This document shows positions 28,099 through 36,794 of a stretch of 64,000 nucleotides of DNA, one piece after another (the stretch's first letter is position 1; every line of letters starts with the position of its first letter). The translations under genes and the position numbers were made by a program. This stretch comes from Pseudovibrio sp. Alg231-02 (GTDB taxonomy: Bacteria > Pseudomonadota > Alphaproteobacteria > Rhizobiales > Stappiaceae), in contig NZ_FREX01000012.1 of the NCBI RefSeq assembly GCF_900143565.1, forward strand, positions 105,572 to 169,571, written 5' to 3'. Below the pieces are notes generated by a model. It saw only the letters and a program-made list of their open reading frames with translations, was not told the DNA's origin and made no database searches.

Positions 28099-28669
28099 CT
28101 CCGATCTCATCATCCTCTTCTTCAACACGAGGTGGACGTTCACTTGGGTCACGTCCAACACGCTGCATCAGCGTAGATAATTCAATGAAGTGATCAGCCT
28201 GACGGCGCAGGTCATCAGCAATCATTGGAGGTTGCGTCTGAAGTGTAGAAACAACAGAAACTTTACGGCCACGACGCTGCAGCGCCTCAACCAGAGAACG
28301 GAAGTCACCATCACCAGAGAACAGTACAATATGGTCAACATGGTCAATAAGCTGCATGGCATCTACAGCCAGCTCAATGTCCATATTGCCCTTAATTTTG
28401 CGACGTCCTGCAGAATCCACGAATTCCTTTACAGGTTTGGTAACAACTTTATAGCCATTGTAGTCCAGCCAATCGATCAGAGGTCGAATGGAGGAATACT
28501 CCTGCTCTTCCACCAACGCTGTGTAATAGTAAGCGCGTAGCAGGTAGCCCTTTGATTGGAATTCTTTCAAGAGACGCTTGTAATCGATATCGAAGCCAAT
28601 AGCTTTCGCTGTCGAATAAAGGTTCGCTCCATCAATGAATAAAGCAATCTTTTCGCGGGGATCAAACAT
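28085..28669 (-). CDS. NYN domain (LabA/DUF88) putative nuclease
   Basis: A 194-residue PIN-like NYN domain protein. The acidic metal-binding residues typical of the fold are visible: Asp in ALFIDGANLY (about residue 13), Asp in KGNMDIELAVDAMQL (about residue 95) and the pair in LFSGDGDFRSLVEAL (about residue 120). The C-terminal tail is strongly acidic (VEEEDDEIGDDDY). Proteins of this family are thought to cut RNA, but the targets are not known. It overlaps the glycosylase gene downstream and is divergent from rpoZ-rsh, a neighbourhood common in the group. Confidence 0.88.
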   Translation of the reverse strand: MFDPREKIALFIDGANLYSTAKAIGFDIDYKRLLKEFQSKGYLLRAYYYTALVEEQEYSSIRPLIDWLDYNGYKVVTKPVKEFVDSAGRRKIKGNMDIELAVDAMQLIDHVDHIVLFSGDGDFRSLVEALQRRGRKVSVVSTLQTQPPMIADDLRRQADHFIELSTLMQRVGRDPSERPPRVEEEDDEIGDDDY

Positions 28670-29492
28670 ATTATTTTTAGCCTTTCCGCTGCACAGACGC
28701 GTAAGTCAGTAACTTGTTATAAGCAATCACTTTCTGGGCATGCCTGTTTGCTGTCGTGACATGCCTAGAATGTATGCCATTCTAATTGACCCGGTTGCAC
28801 TCTACGTTAAATCGAATACGCATTCGTTACGGACAAACATAAAACCTTGCCCCTCAGCATATATATTGCATTGGCCTAGTTAATATTGGACCAATGCGGT
28901 TCGATTCACCGGCCAGAAACTAAAACAAGATGAATGAAATTTACAGATGTCATCTTGCATAAATTAACAGGAACCCACTAAATATTCCCAGTTTATATTA
29001 TAGATCCAAGTTAGCTTAGAAACAAACCACCGGATATAGATACTAAAGGTTCCAATAGAAACAAGGTTTCCTTGTTTTTTCGGATCTAGTGCATCCCAAG
29101 AAAATCTAGGTCCCCAAATGGGTTAATCTCTTATGTTATTTTTTTTCATCTATTCCAATTCCAGTGTACAATTCACATCTTGAATAGCATTCAGGAGTTG
29201 CAGATTTGAAAATTCATTCCCCCAGAAGAAGCTGTAATAAAAAACTAATCCGACGCAGCACTGCACACTAAAACATCTCTTCACAATAGTATTTAAACTA
29301 AAATCATGCGCGATAGACCTAAAGCCCCAATTTTTCTATGGCCTAATCTTAAGCAGCAGAAAGATGGAAAAACGCTCCCCACATAATAAGATGTAAAGGA
29401 GTTGCACAAAAAATGCAGAAACGGCTCTTGCCTTGCAACAAGAAGCATTCTATGAGTGGCCTCTGAATTCCCAGATATTATGGAGTGATCGA
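28670..29492. other. AT-rich divergent intergenic region between NYN gene and rpoZ
   Basis: About 820 bases, clearly more AT-rich than the flanking genes, especially 28960-29440. It contains a perfect TAGAATG/CATTCTA hairpin (28766-28784), a GCATTGG/CCAATGC inverted repeat (28868-28897) and a possible 17-codon leader frame (29413-29466). I found no tRNA, tmRNA or other recognisable RNA gene. Confidence 0.55.
29413..29466 (+). CDS. Possible 17-codon leader peptide upstream of rpoZ
   Basis: An ATG at 29413, 11 bases after an AAGGAG (29396-29401 region), opens a frame encoding [17 protein letters not shown] and stops at 29464-29466, 26 bases before the rpoZ start. The ribosome site is the best in the 820-base spacer. 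It could be a small upstream frame coupling or attenuating rpoZ-rsh expression, or chance. Confidence 0.25.
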   Translation: MQKRLLPCNKKHSMSGL

Positions 29493-29888
29493 ATGGCACG
29501 TGTGACCGTCGAAGATTGCGTCGACAAGGTTGAAAACCGGTTCGAGCTGGTTCTACTTGCCAGCCATCGCGCCCGGATGATTTCAAGTGGTTCTCCACTG
29601 ACAATCGACCGCGACAATGATAAAAATCCGGTCTGCGCACTTCGCGAGATTGCTGAAGAAACTGTGAGCCCTGAAGATCTTAAAGAAGATCTCATTCACT
29701 CACTACAGAAGTTCGTTGAAGTTGATGAACCAGAAGCTGAAACAGCTCCAATGGTTCCAAGTGACCCACAGCAGCTTCAGATTAATGCCGTTGATGATTC
29801 AGAAGTAGAATTTGACAGTATTACTGAAGAAGACCTGCTTAAGGGGCTTGAAGGCTTGGTACCGCCGGAACGTTCCGACGACTACTAA
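29493..29888 (+). CDS. rpoZ: DNA-directed RNA polymerase omega subunit
   Basis: A 131-residue small subunit of RNA polymerase that helps assembly of beta-prime and forms part of the ppGpp site. The conserved start [31 protein letters not shown] is unmistakable. [14 protein letters not shown] follows. The C-terminal half is an acidic, low-complexity tail usual in alphaproteobacteria. The frame is open upstream to 29433, but GGAGTG before the ATG at 29493 and the family start settle it. rsh follows after a GC-rich hairpin. Confidence 0.96.
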   Translation: MARVTVEDCVDKVENRFELVLLASHRARMISSGSPLTIDRDNDKNPVCALREIAEETVSPEDLKEDLIHSLQKFVEVDEPEAETAPMVPSDPQQLQINAVDDSEVEFDSITEEDLLKGLEGLVPPERSDDY

Positions 29889-29907
29889 TCGCCCTCTGCA
29901 AGATGTC

Positions 29908-29928
29908 GGCGTCGGCCGGGCCGGCGCC
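29908..29928 (+). terminator. GC-rich hairpin between rpoZ and rsh
   Basis: GGCGTCGGCC (29908-29917) pairs with GGCCGGCGCC (29919-29928) with one G-T pair. Downstream is TCGCATTTTC, a weak T-run. It is likely an attenuator or RNA-processing site, because rsh follows in the same orientation. Confidence 0.5.
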
Positions 29929-29983
29929 TCGCATTTTCAGGTCCGGCCCTAGCTTATTTTTAAAGTGAAGCGGCCGCCCGAAA

Positions 29984-32221
29984 ATGATGCGTCAATACGA
30001 ACTTGTTGAGAAAGTAACCAGCTACAATCCCAATGCGGATGAAGCACTGCTCAACAAGGCATATGTTTATGCCATGCAAAAGCATGGTACCCAGACCCGC
30101 GCCTCTGGGGATCCTTATATTTCCCACCCTCTTGAAGTTGCTGCAATCCTCACGGATCTGAAGCTTGACGACGCAACCATTGCTGTCGCTCTTCTTCACG
30201 ACACCATTGAGGACACCGATGCCACACGTGCCGAGATTGACCGCATGTTTGGCGAAGAGATCGGCAAGCTCGTAGAGGGACTTACAAAGATCCAACGCCT
30301 GGATCTGGTTTCCAGAAAAGCAAAACAGGCCGAGAACTTCCGCAAGCTCCTGCTTGCGATTGCTGATGATGTCCGCGTCCTCCTTGTGAAGCTGGCTGAT
30401 CGCCTGCACAACATGCGCACACTTCACCACATGCGCGAAGACAAACGCCTCCGCATCGCTGAAGAAACCATGGAAATCTATGCACCCCTTGCTGGCCGCA
30501 TGGGTATGCAGGACATTCGCGATGAGCTGGAAGACATCTCTTTCGAGACACTCTACCCGGACGCCCGCGATACCATTCGTGAACGCCTGGCAACTCTACA
30601 TGGCAAGAACGAAAGCCTGATCACGGACATTGAAGAGGACCTGACGCAGCGCCTCGCCGAACAAGGCATCACAGCCAAGATCAGTGGACGCGAAAAGCGC
30701 GCCTACTCCATCTTCCGTAAGATGGAAGAAAAGTCTCTCGGCTTCGAACAGCTCTCCGATATCTACGGCTTCCGCGCAATCGTGCCAACACCAGAAGATT
30801 GCTACCGTGTACTGGGCGTAATCCATACGGCTTGGCCATGTGTACCGGGCCGCTTCAAAGATTACATCTCGACGCCAAAGCAGAACGACTATCGCTCCAT
30901 ACACACAACCGTGGTTGGACCGAAACGTCAGCGTGTAGAGCTGCAGATCCGCACCCAAGCCATGCACCGCATCGCTGAAAACGGCATCGCAGCACACGCG
31001 CTCTACAAAGACGGAGTCACCGGTGGCCGCAACATTCAGTCCATGACGGCTGAATCCCGCGCCTATGGCTGGCTGCGCGGCACCATTGACCTGCTAGCGC
31101 AAGGGGAATCCCCGGAAGAATTTCTCGAGCATACCAAGCTTGAACTCTTCCACGACCAGGTCTTTTGCTTCACACCAAAAGGCCGTTTGATCGCACTGCC
31201 ACGCGGTGCAACCCCAATCGATTTTGCCTACGCCGTTCACACGGATATCGGCAATACCTGCGTGGGCTGTAAAATCAACGGACGCATCTCATCGCTGGTC
31301 ACTGAGCTGACCAACGGCGATGAAGTTGACGTCGTCCGCTCACAGGCGCAGACCCCTCCTCCGGCCTGGGAAAACATTGCTGTCACAGGCAAAGCACGCT
31401 CTGCAATTCGCAAGGCAACCAAAGCTTCCGCACGCCAGCAATATGGCGGACTTGGCAAGCACATCCTTGAACGCGCCTTCTCCCATGCAGGCAAGGACTT
31501 CGACGAAGCTGCTCTTGAAGCACACATCAAGAAGTTCACCATGGAAACCACCCTCGACTTGCTCGTCGCCGTGGGTCGCGGAGATGTACAAGCAAGCGCA
31601 ATTCTGGAAGTTGCATATCCAGACTACGCACCAGCACAAACAGCCGACCGCAACCCAAGTGCACCACCCGCAGCAGGCTCAGCCTCAGAAGGCTGGTTTG
31701 ATCTGGACAAAGGCAGCTCGGTCAAGTTCAAGATTCCGGAAGGATCTCAGGAGAGTTCCAAGAACGGCTCTCTGCCGATCCGTACCAGCGTCTCCGGCTC
31801 ACTCCCTGTGCGCTTTGCTCCAAGTGGTGGCGCAGTACCAGGAGATCGCATTGTCGGCATCCTGACACCGGGCGTCGGCATCACCATCTACCCGATCCAA
31901 TCACCGGATCTGAAGGAATTCGACGATCAGCCTGAGCGTTGGCTCGACGTGCGCTGGGACATCGACCCCAATGCACCGGAACGTTTCCCGGCGCAGATCA
32001 GCGTGTTCGCGGTCAACGAGCCCGGTTCACTGGCAGCAATCACCAAGGTCATCGGTGATCACCGCGGTAACATTGATAATATCAAAATGATCCGCAAAGC
32101 CTCCGATTTTCACGAGATGCTAATTGATCTTGAGGTATGGGATTTGAAGCACCTGAATCTGATCCTGAACCAGCTGCGTGCCAAACCCAACGTTTCAGAA
32201 GCGCAAAGGGTGAACGGCTAG
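29984..32221 (+). CDS. rsh: Bifunctional (p)ppGpp synthetase/hydrolase (Rsh/SpoT type)
   Basis: A 745-residue stringent-response enzyme. The HD hydrolase domain is intact: His50 region (ISHPLEVA) and HDTIED at residues 72-77, so ppGpp can be degraded. The synthetase domain (about 240-360) has GREKRAYSIFRKM and YGFRAIV, and the RFKD motif at 290-293, the RXKD form found in bifunctional enzymes (monofunctional RelA has EXDD). A TGS domain begins at about residue 385 (VFCFTPKGRLIALPRGATPIDFAYAVHTDIG) and an ACT domain ends the chain. Most alphaproteobacteria have this single long Rsh. It is downstream of rpoZ, whose product contributes to the ppGpp site on polymerase. Confidence 0.96.
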   Translation: MMRQYELVEKVTSYNPNADEALLNKAYVYAMQKHGTQTRASGDPYISHPLEVAAILTDLKLDDATIAVALLHDTIEDTDATRAEIDRMFGEEIGKLVEGLTKIQRLDLVSRKAKQAENFRKLLLAIADDVRVLLVKLADRLHNMRTLHHMREDKRLRIAEETMEIYAPLAGRMGMQDIRDELEDISFETLYPDARDTIRERLATLHGKNESLITDIEEDLTQRLAEQGITAKISGREKRAYSIFRKMEEKSLGFEQLSDIYGFRAIVPTPEDCYRVLGVIHTAWPCVPGRFKDYISTPKQNDYRSIHTTVVGPKRQRVELQIRTQAMHRIAENGIAAHALYKDGVTGGRNIQSMTAESRAYGWLRGTIDLLAQGESPEEFLEHTKLELFHDQVFCFTPKGRLIALPRGATPIDFAYAVHTDIGNTCVGCKINGRISSLVTELTNGDEVDVVRSQAQTPPPAWENIAVTGKARSAIRKATKASARQQYGGLGKHILERAFSHAGKDFDEAALEAHIKKFTMETTLDLLVAVGRGDVQASAILEVAYPDYAPAQTADRNPSAPPAAGSASEGWFDLDKGSSVKFKIPEGSQESSKNGSLPIRTSVSGSLPVRFAPSGGAVPGDRIVGILTPGVGITIYPIQSPDLKEFDDQPERWLDVRWDIDPNAPERFPAQISVFAVNEPGSLAAITKVIGDHRGNIDNIKMIRKASDFHEMLIDLEVWDLKHLNLILNQLRAKPNVSEAQRVNG

Positions 32222-32245
32222 CTGCTGAAAACAAGAGGAAAACCC

Positions 32246-32839
32246 ATGGGGCCCAATGCAGTCCTGGACGTTTTCAGAGAAACAAAAGCCCTGAAGGAAG
32301 GTCACTTCATCCTTCCTTCAGGCTGGCACGGCTCAGCTTACCTGCAACGACAAAAGCTGCTGGAATATCCAGATAAGGTCGAAACCCTTGCCTCCGAACT
32401 GGTGAAAAAAATTGCCGCTCACCAGCTCCTCAACTTCTCCCATTTCGTTGCCCCCAGCTTAGGTGGCCTGATCGTCGCACTGCAAACTGCAAGAATCATG
32501 CAGAAGAGTGCCCTCTGGCTTCGCCGCGAAGGCGGCTACCTCACCACCGGACCGGCAACCATCCCTCCAAAGTCAAATGTATTTATAGTTCAGGATGTTG
32601 TAGGAACAGGTCACCTATGCCTTTCCACAATTGAAGCGCTGCAGTCACTGAGCATTAACACCGTAGGTATTGGTTGTTTTATCGACAGGAGTCTTGACGA
32701 TACGGACTTAGGAGTACCTCTAATATCTCTTGCTCCTTTAAAACGACCGGTGTATGCAGCCGAGAATGTACCAAAAGAACTCGCTGAGATACCGGCTATA
32801 GAAACAACCCCAATCGAGCCGTTTAACTGGCGCGATTGA
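32246..32839 (+). CDS. pyrE: Orotate phosphoribosyltransferase-like protein, divergent active site
   Basis: A 197-residue type I PRTase in the position where relatives carry pyrE, after rsh. The N-terminal signature GHFILPSGWHGSAYLQ and the terminal LIDRS-like motif (GCFIDRSLDD) link it to the short PyrE type. However, the PRPP loop at residues 112-122 reads VFIVQDVVGTG, with Gln116 in place of the usual first acidic residue. The catalytic-loop segment reads WLRREGGYLTTG instead of the E-R-E-G-G...L-R-R form that I recall for close relatives. It may be an impaired or repurposed enzyme. The second half of the gene is AT-richer than its neighbours. The ATG start has AGAGGAAA upstream. Confidence 0.75.
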   Translation: MGPNAVLDVFRETKALKEGHFILPSGWHGSAYLQRQKLLEYPDKVETLASELVKKIAAHQLLNFSHFVAPSLGGLIVALQTARIMQKSALWLRREGGYLTTGPATIPPKSNVFIVQDVVGTGHLCLSTIEALQSLSINTVGIGCFIDRSLDDTDLGVPLISLAPLKRPVYAAENVPKELAEIPAIETTPIEPFNWRD

Positions 32840-32864
32840 AAATAAGCAAAGTACTTGAACCGAA

Positions 32865-33449
32865 ATGATTTTTAAACGGCGGGATAAACCAACAAGAATA
32901 GAACGTATCCGCGTGGCTGTTTGGCCGCGTCACAGTTGGTCTCGCTCTTTCAGGTACTTAACAAAACGGGTTCTCCGCCTTTCAGCCAGCCCAAGAAAGA
33001 TTGCAGCAGGCTTTGCTGCAGGCGCCGCCGCTTCTTTCACGCCATTCCTCGGTTTCCATTTTATTCTCAGCTTTGTCTTGGCCTATATTCTGCGCGGCAA
33101 CATGCTTGCCGCGGCATTAGGCACAGCCGTAGGCAATCCACTCACCTTCCCGTTTATCTGGGCCAGCACCTACAAGGTCGGTCTCTATATTATGGATCTG
33201 GAAGACAAGCCCCTTCCGGATTTAGGTGGCAAGCTGGATCATTCCATGCTGTCTCAATCGTTGGATTCAATCTGGCCAATCTTAAAACCAATGTTGATTG
33301 GCTCAATCCCGCTCGGTCTGGCCGCTGGTGTCTTTTTCTATTTTATTGTTCTGGGCTCGGTTTCCACTTACCAGAAAGCCAGAGCACATCGTTTTCGCTT
33401 AAAAAGAAAGCTGGCAAAAAAAAGCAAAAATGTCGCTCAGGAAAAATAA
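32865..33449 (+). CDS. DUF2062 domain membrane protein
   Basis: A 194-residue protein with a basic N-terminus (KRRDKPTRIERIRVAVWPR) and the DUF2062 motif AAGFAAGAAASFTPFLGFHFILSFVLAYILRGN (around residues 46-80). NPLTFPFIWASTYKVGLYI follows, with a third hydrophobic segment near 145-170 (PLGLAAGVFFYFIVLG) and a lysine-rich tail. The family is conserved in proteobacteria and of unknown function. Its place between pyrE and acpS agrees with the order in related genomes. Confidence 0.87.
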   Translation: MIFKRRDKPTRIERIRVAVWPRHSWSRSFRYLTKRVLRLSASPRKIAAGFAAGAAASFTPFLGFHFILSFVLAYILRGNMLAAALGTAVGNPLTFPFIWASTYKVGLYIMDLEDKPLPDLGGKLDHSMLSQSLDSIWPILKPMLIGSIPLGLAAGVFFYFIVLGSVSTYQKARAHRFRLKRKLAKKSKNVAQEK

Positions 33450-33601
33450 ACGGGATCGCCGGACCGGCACTCCAACACTGAGCAGACCAGCAGGAGACAC
33501 AAGTTGTTTCCTTGAAAAGTTTTGCACCACAACAACTTATTCAGAAGGCTTGTGAGTTTCGCGCTCACGCGCCAATATATCCGTCACACAACGAGGCAGA
33601 G

Positions 33602-34021
33602 ATGATTATTGGCATTGGCAGTGATCTGAGCGACATTCGAAGAATAGAGAAAACACTCTCCCGTTTTCCGGATCGCTTCACAAAACGCGTCTTCACAGAT
33701 GTTGAGCGGGCAAAAGCAGAAAGTCGTGCCAACAAGGCTGCAACCTATGCAAAGCGTTTCGCCGCCAAAGAAGCCTGCTCTAAGGCCTTGGGCACAGGTC
33801 TTTCCATGGGCGTTGCCTGGAAAGAGATGGGCGTCGTGAACCTGCCGAGCGGCAAACCGACCCTGCAACTGTCCGGCGGCGCGAAAGAAAGACTGGATAA
33901 ACTTGTGCCAAAAGGCTTTGTGCCACGAATTGACCTTACAATTACGGATGATTACCCGCTGGCACAGGCATTTGTCGTTATTTCGGCATGGCCAGAGGAC
34001 TGGCCGGGTCTAGAGCCGTGA
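33602..34021 (+). CDS. acpS: Holo-[acyl-carrier-protein] synthase
   Basis: A 139-residue enzyme that moves 4'-phosphopantetheine from CoA to apo-ACP. The metal-binding start [16 protein letters not shown] (Asp8) and the [16 protein letters not shown] motif (Glu about residue 59) are intact, and [19 protein letters not shown] closes the domain. The frame is open upstream to 33512, but the ATG at 33602 with GAGG five bases upstream fixes the standard N-terminus. In many relatives pdxJ precedes acpS; here it does not. Confidence 0.95.
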   Translation: MIIGIGSDLSDIRRIEKTLSRFPDRFTKRVFTDVERAKAESRANKAATYAKRFAAKEACSKALGTGLSMGVAWKEMGVVNLPSGKPTLQLSGGAKERLDKLVPKGFVPRIDLTITDDYPLAQAFVVISAWPEDWPGLEP

Positions 34022-34166
34022 AAACGTAAATGAACTGGATTGCAGAAGTGGCCTTGAACCGCTAAGAGATCCACCTATGTGAATATTATTGTCAGGAGAC
34101 TGACTCGCACTAATTAAGTGATGGGCATCGGGCCAAGCGAGTATTCTCTTACCACGAAGGATGAAC

Positions 34167-34916
34167 ATGAGCCAATCCAAAGAAAAGGAGCAGGAAGGCG
34201 GCGTATATGAGACCATTAAGGTCATCGCTCAAGCTCTGCTACTCGCTCTGGTTGTTAGAACATTTCTTTTTCAGCCATTTTTTATTCCTTCGGGCTCCAT
34301 GAAAGATACTTTGCTGATTGGCGACTACCTGTTCGTCTCTAAGTACAGCTATGGCTATTCTAAGTACTCCTTCCCATTTGGACTGGCACCATTTGACGGA
34401 CGTGTCTGGAGTTCCCCTCCAGAGCGCGGCGACATTGCCGTTTTCAAACTGCCAAAAGACAACTCCACCGATTATATTAAGCGTGTGGTTGGCTTGCCTG
34501 GCGATGAAGTTCAGATGATCAATGGCATTTTGCACATCAATGGCAATGCTGTTGAGCGCAAGCGCATTGACGATTACATCGAAAAAGACGCTTATGGGAA
34601 CATTCACAAGATCCCGCGTTATATCGAAACACTGCCAAATGGCATAAGCTACCAGACCCTTGATATCACGACCAATGGCTCTCTGGACAACACACCCGTC
34701 TATCACGTACCAGCAGACCGCTATTTCATGATGGGCGACAACCGGGATAACTCGCAGGACAGCCGCGTTCTTTCCGAAGTGGGCTACGTCCCGTTCGAGA
34801 ACTTTATCGGACGCGCTGAAATCATCTTCTTCTCTATTGAAGATGACCAGCCTGCATGGATGTTCTGGAAATGGCCTTGGACAGTTCGCTGGGATCGCCT
34901 TGGCGACGTACTCTAA
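34167..34916 (+). CDS. lepB: Signal peptidase I
   Basis: A 249-residue inner-membrane protease that cuts signal peptides. A single N-terminal membrane segment (IKVIAQALLLALVVRTFLF) precedes the catalytic Ser in PSGSMKDTLLIGDYL (about residue 43). The general-base Lys lies in DYIKRVVGLPGDEV (about residue 106). The box E motif YFMMGDNRDNSQDSR is intact. AAGGA five bases before the ATG at 34167 favours this start over the ATG at 34161. A 44-bp palindromic element follows the stop at once, then rnc. Confidence 0.95.
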   Translation: MSQSKEKEQEGGVYETIKVIAQALLLALVVRTFLFQPFFIPSGSMKDTLLIGDYLFVSKYSYGYSKYSFPFGLAPFDGRVWSSPPERGDIAVFKLPKDNSTDYIKRVVGLPGDEVQMINGILHINGNAVERKRIDDYIEKDAYGNIHKIPRYIETLPNGISYQTLDITTNGSLDNTPVYHVPADRYFMMGDNRDNSQDSRVLSEVGYVPFENFIGRAEIIFFSIEDDQPAWMFWKWPWTVRWDRLGDVL

Positions 34917-34917
34917 A

Positions 34918-34961
34918 GCGTAGCGCCTGCAACGGCCTCCGGTTTTCGGAAAAAACTACGC
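34918..34961. repeat. Short palindromic intergenic element, copy 2
   Basis: 44 bp with perfect 6-base inverted ends GCGTAG / CTACGC and the core CCGGTTTTCGG shared with the copy at 36731-36774. It starts one base after the lepB stop and lies upstream of rnc. Confidence 0.82.
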
Positions 34962-35056
34962 CCAACCACACTTGAAGCAGTTTGAGTGATACAGTTAGTG
35001 ACACAAACTGCTTCAGAAAGCCTGCAAAGCAGTCTTTGAAGGAATTAGCCGGAATT

Positions 35057-35764
35057 ATGAGCAGAAGAAAAAGACCGGTATCAGACGCAGCTCTGGAAGA
35101 GCGCATCGGCTACAAGTTCACGAACAAGGAGCTCCTTGTTCGTGCTTTGACGCATGCCAGTGCCCTTCCGGTTGCAAAGGCTTCCCTGCAGAGCTACCAG
35201 CGCCTTGAGTTTTTGGGTGATCGAGTGCTCGGCCTTGCAATTGCGACGATGCTGGAAGAAAATTTCCCTAAAGCAGATGAAGGGGAACTTGCTCGGCGCC
35301 TGAACCAACTTGTAAAGCGCGAGACATGCGCTGAAGTTTCCAAGGTCATCGACATTGGCCAGCATATGCGCGTCGGCGAAGCTGAAGCACATACTGGTGG
35401 ACGATCTAAAACAGCAATTCTTGCAGACATGTGCGAGAGCCTGATTGCAGCAATTTACCTTGATAGCGGATTTGACGAAGCCGAGAGCTTCATCAAACGC
35501 TATTTTGCTGTAAGAATGGTGTCTTACACAGGTCCATTGCGAGATGCCAAAACAACTCTTCAGGAGTGGGCACAGTCCAAAGGACGCCCTACTCCGTTAT
35601 ACGAAACAGTCTCTCGCAGCGGGCCAGACCATGCCCCGATCTTCAAGATCCGCGTGAATGTGGAAGGCGTTGGTCCCGGCGAAGCCGTCGGAAGCTCAAA
35701 GCGCATTGCAGAACAGTCCGCTGCCGAGAACATCCTGCGCCGCGAAGGCGTGTGGAGCGAATAG
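35057..35764 (+). CDS. rnc: Ribonuclease III
   Basis: A 235-residue double-stranded-RNA endonuclease acting on rRNA precursors and structured mRNAs. The nuclease signature RLEFLGDRVLGLAIA (about residues 50-64) holds the catalytic Glu and Asp, and the second acidic cluster lies in DMCESLIAAIYLD. The dsRNA-binding domain covers about residues 158-228 (AKTTLQEWAQSKG ... RIAEQSAAENIL). A longer frame from a TTG at 34982 exists, but the ATG at 35057 with a nearby GGAAT gives the usual length. It lies 7 bases before era. Confidence 0.95.
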   Translation: MSRRKRPVSDAALEERIGYKFTNKELLVRALTHASALPVAKASLQSYQRLEFLGDRVLGLAIATMLEENFPKADEGELARRLNQLVKRETCAEVSKVIDIGQHMRVGEAEAHTGGRSKTAILADMCESLIAAIYLDSGFDEAESFIKRYFAVRMVSYTGPLRDAKTTLQEWAQSKGRPTPLYETVSRSGPDHAPIFKIRVNVEGVGPGEAVGSSKRIAEQSAAENILRREGVWSE

Positions 35765-35771
35765 GTCTTAA

Positions 35772-36731
35772 ATGAACGACGAAAACAACAACAATGACCT
35801 GCCAGAGGGTATGAACTTCAACCTCGGCAAACTCAACGAAAACACACGCGCTGGCTTTGTCGCGTTGATTGGCGCGCCAAATGCGGGCAAGTCGACGCTG
35901 CTGAACCAGTTGGTTGGCACGAAGGTTTCAATCGTCACCCACAAGGTGCAGACAACACGCGCAATCGTTCGCGGTGTTGCGATTGAAGACGACAGCCAGG
36001 TTATCTTCGTTGACACACCAGGCATCTTCCGCCCGAAACGCCGTCTTGACCGCGCAATGGTCGACACAGCATGGGGCGGCGCGAAAGACGCTGACGTCGT
36101 TGCCGTTCTCATTGACGCCAAGAAAGGCATCAATGAGTCTGTAGAGCGTATTTTGAACGAACTGGAGCACATCAAACTCCCGAAAGTTCTGATCCTCAAC
36201 AAGATCGACATCACCAAGCGCGATCAACTTCTGGCACTTGCGGCAAAAGCCAACGAGTACACCAAGTTTGATCAGACCTTCATGGTCTCTGCTATCAACG
36301 GTTCCGGCACAAAGGACATCCTGAAGTACTTCTCCGATCAGATGCCAAAAGGCCCATGGCTCTATCCGGAAGATCAGGCCTCCGACATCCCACTGCGTAT
36401 GTTGGCTGCTGAGATCACCCGCGAGAAGCTTTACCTACGCCTTCATGAAGAGCTGCCTTACATCTCCACTGTCGAGACCGATAAGTGGGAAGATAAGAAA
36501 GATGGCTCCATCCGTATCGAGCAGACAATCTTCGTTGAACGCGACAGTCAAAAGTCAATTGTGCTGGGCAAGAACGGTCAGACCATCAAAGCGATCTCAA
36601 AAGCGGCACGTGAAGAGCTCACAGAAGCCTTTGAGACCACAATCCATCTCTTTGTGTTTGTGAAAGTGCGTGAAAACTGGTCCGATGATCCAGAACGCTA
36701 TCGCAACATGGGATTGGACTTCCCGCACTAG
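35772..36731 (+). CDS. era: GTPase Era
   Basis: A 319-residue GTPase that binds the 3' end of 16S rRNA and helps 30S assembly. G motifs: GAPNAGKSTLLNQLVG (G1, about residue 37), TTR (G2), DTPG (G3, about residue 83), NKID (G4, about residue 146) and SAINGSG (G5). The C-terminal KH domain includes RIEQTIFVERDSQKSIVLGKNGQTIK. There is a hydrophilic N-terminal extension of about 25 residues (NDENNNNDLPEG). Its stop codon touches the next palindromic element. Confidence 0.96.
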   Translation: MNDENNNNDLPEGMNFNLGKLNENTRAGFVALIGAPNAGKSTLLNQLVGTKVSIVTHKVQTTRAIVRGVAIEDDSQVIFVDTPGIFRPKRRLDRAMVDTAWGGAKDADVVAVLIDAKKGINESVERILNELEHIKLPKVLILNKIDITKRDQLLALAAKANEYTKFDQTFMVSAINGSGTKDILKYFSDQMPKGPWLYPEDQASDIPLRMLAAEITREKLYLRLHEELPYISTVETDKWEDKKDGSIRIEQTIFVERDSQKSIVLGKNGQTIKAISKAAREELTEAFETTIHLFVFVKVRENWSDDPERYRNMGLDFPH

Positions 36732-36774
36732 CGTATCCCCGAAAAGCGGATCCGGTTTTCGGACAAGGATACGC
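36731..36774. repeat. Short palindromic intergenic element, copy 3
   Basis: 44 bp with perfect 8-base inverted ends GCGTATCC / GGATACGC and the inner dyad CCGAAAAGCGGATCCGGTTTTCGG. It begins at the last base of the era stop codon and ends 21 bases before the recO start. Confidence 0.85.
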
Positions 36775-36794
36775 TGCGCTTAATGAGCACAATT

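Noticed and set aside
28890..28920. GGTTCGATTCACC, resembling a tRNA T-arm
   Set aside because: The supposed stem bases do not pair well and no acceptor, D or anticodon arm is found around it.
28670..29492. Possible tmRNA or other structural RNA gene
   Set aside because: No tag-peptide frame of the ANDN/AANDN type, no tmRNA acceptor signature and no consistent clover-leaf found by eye.
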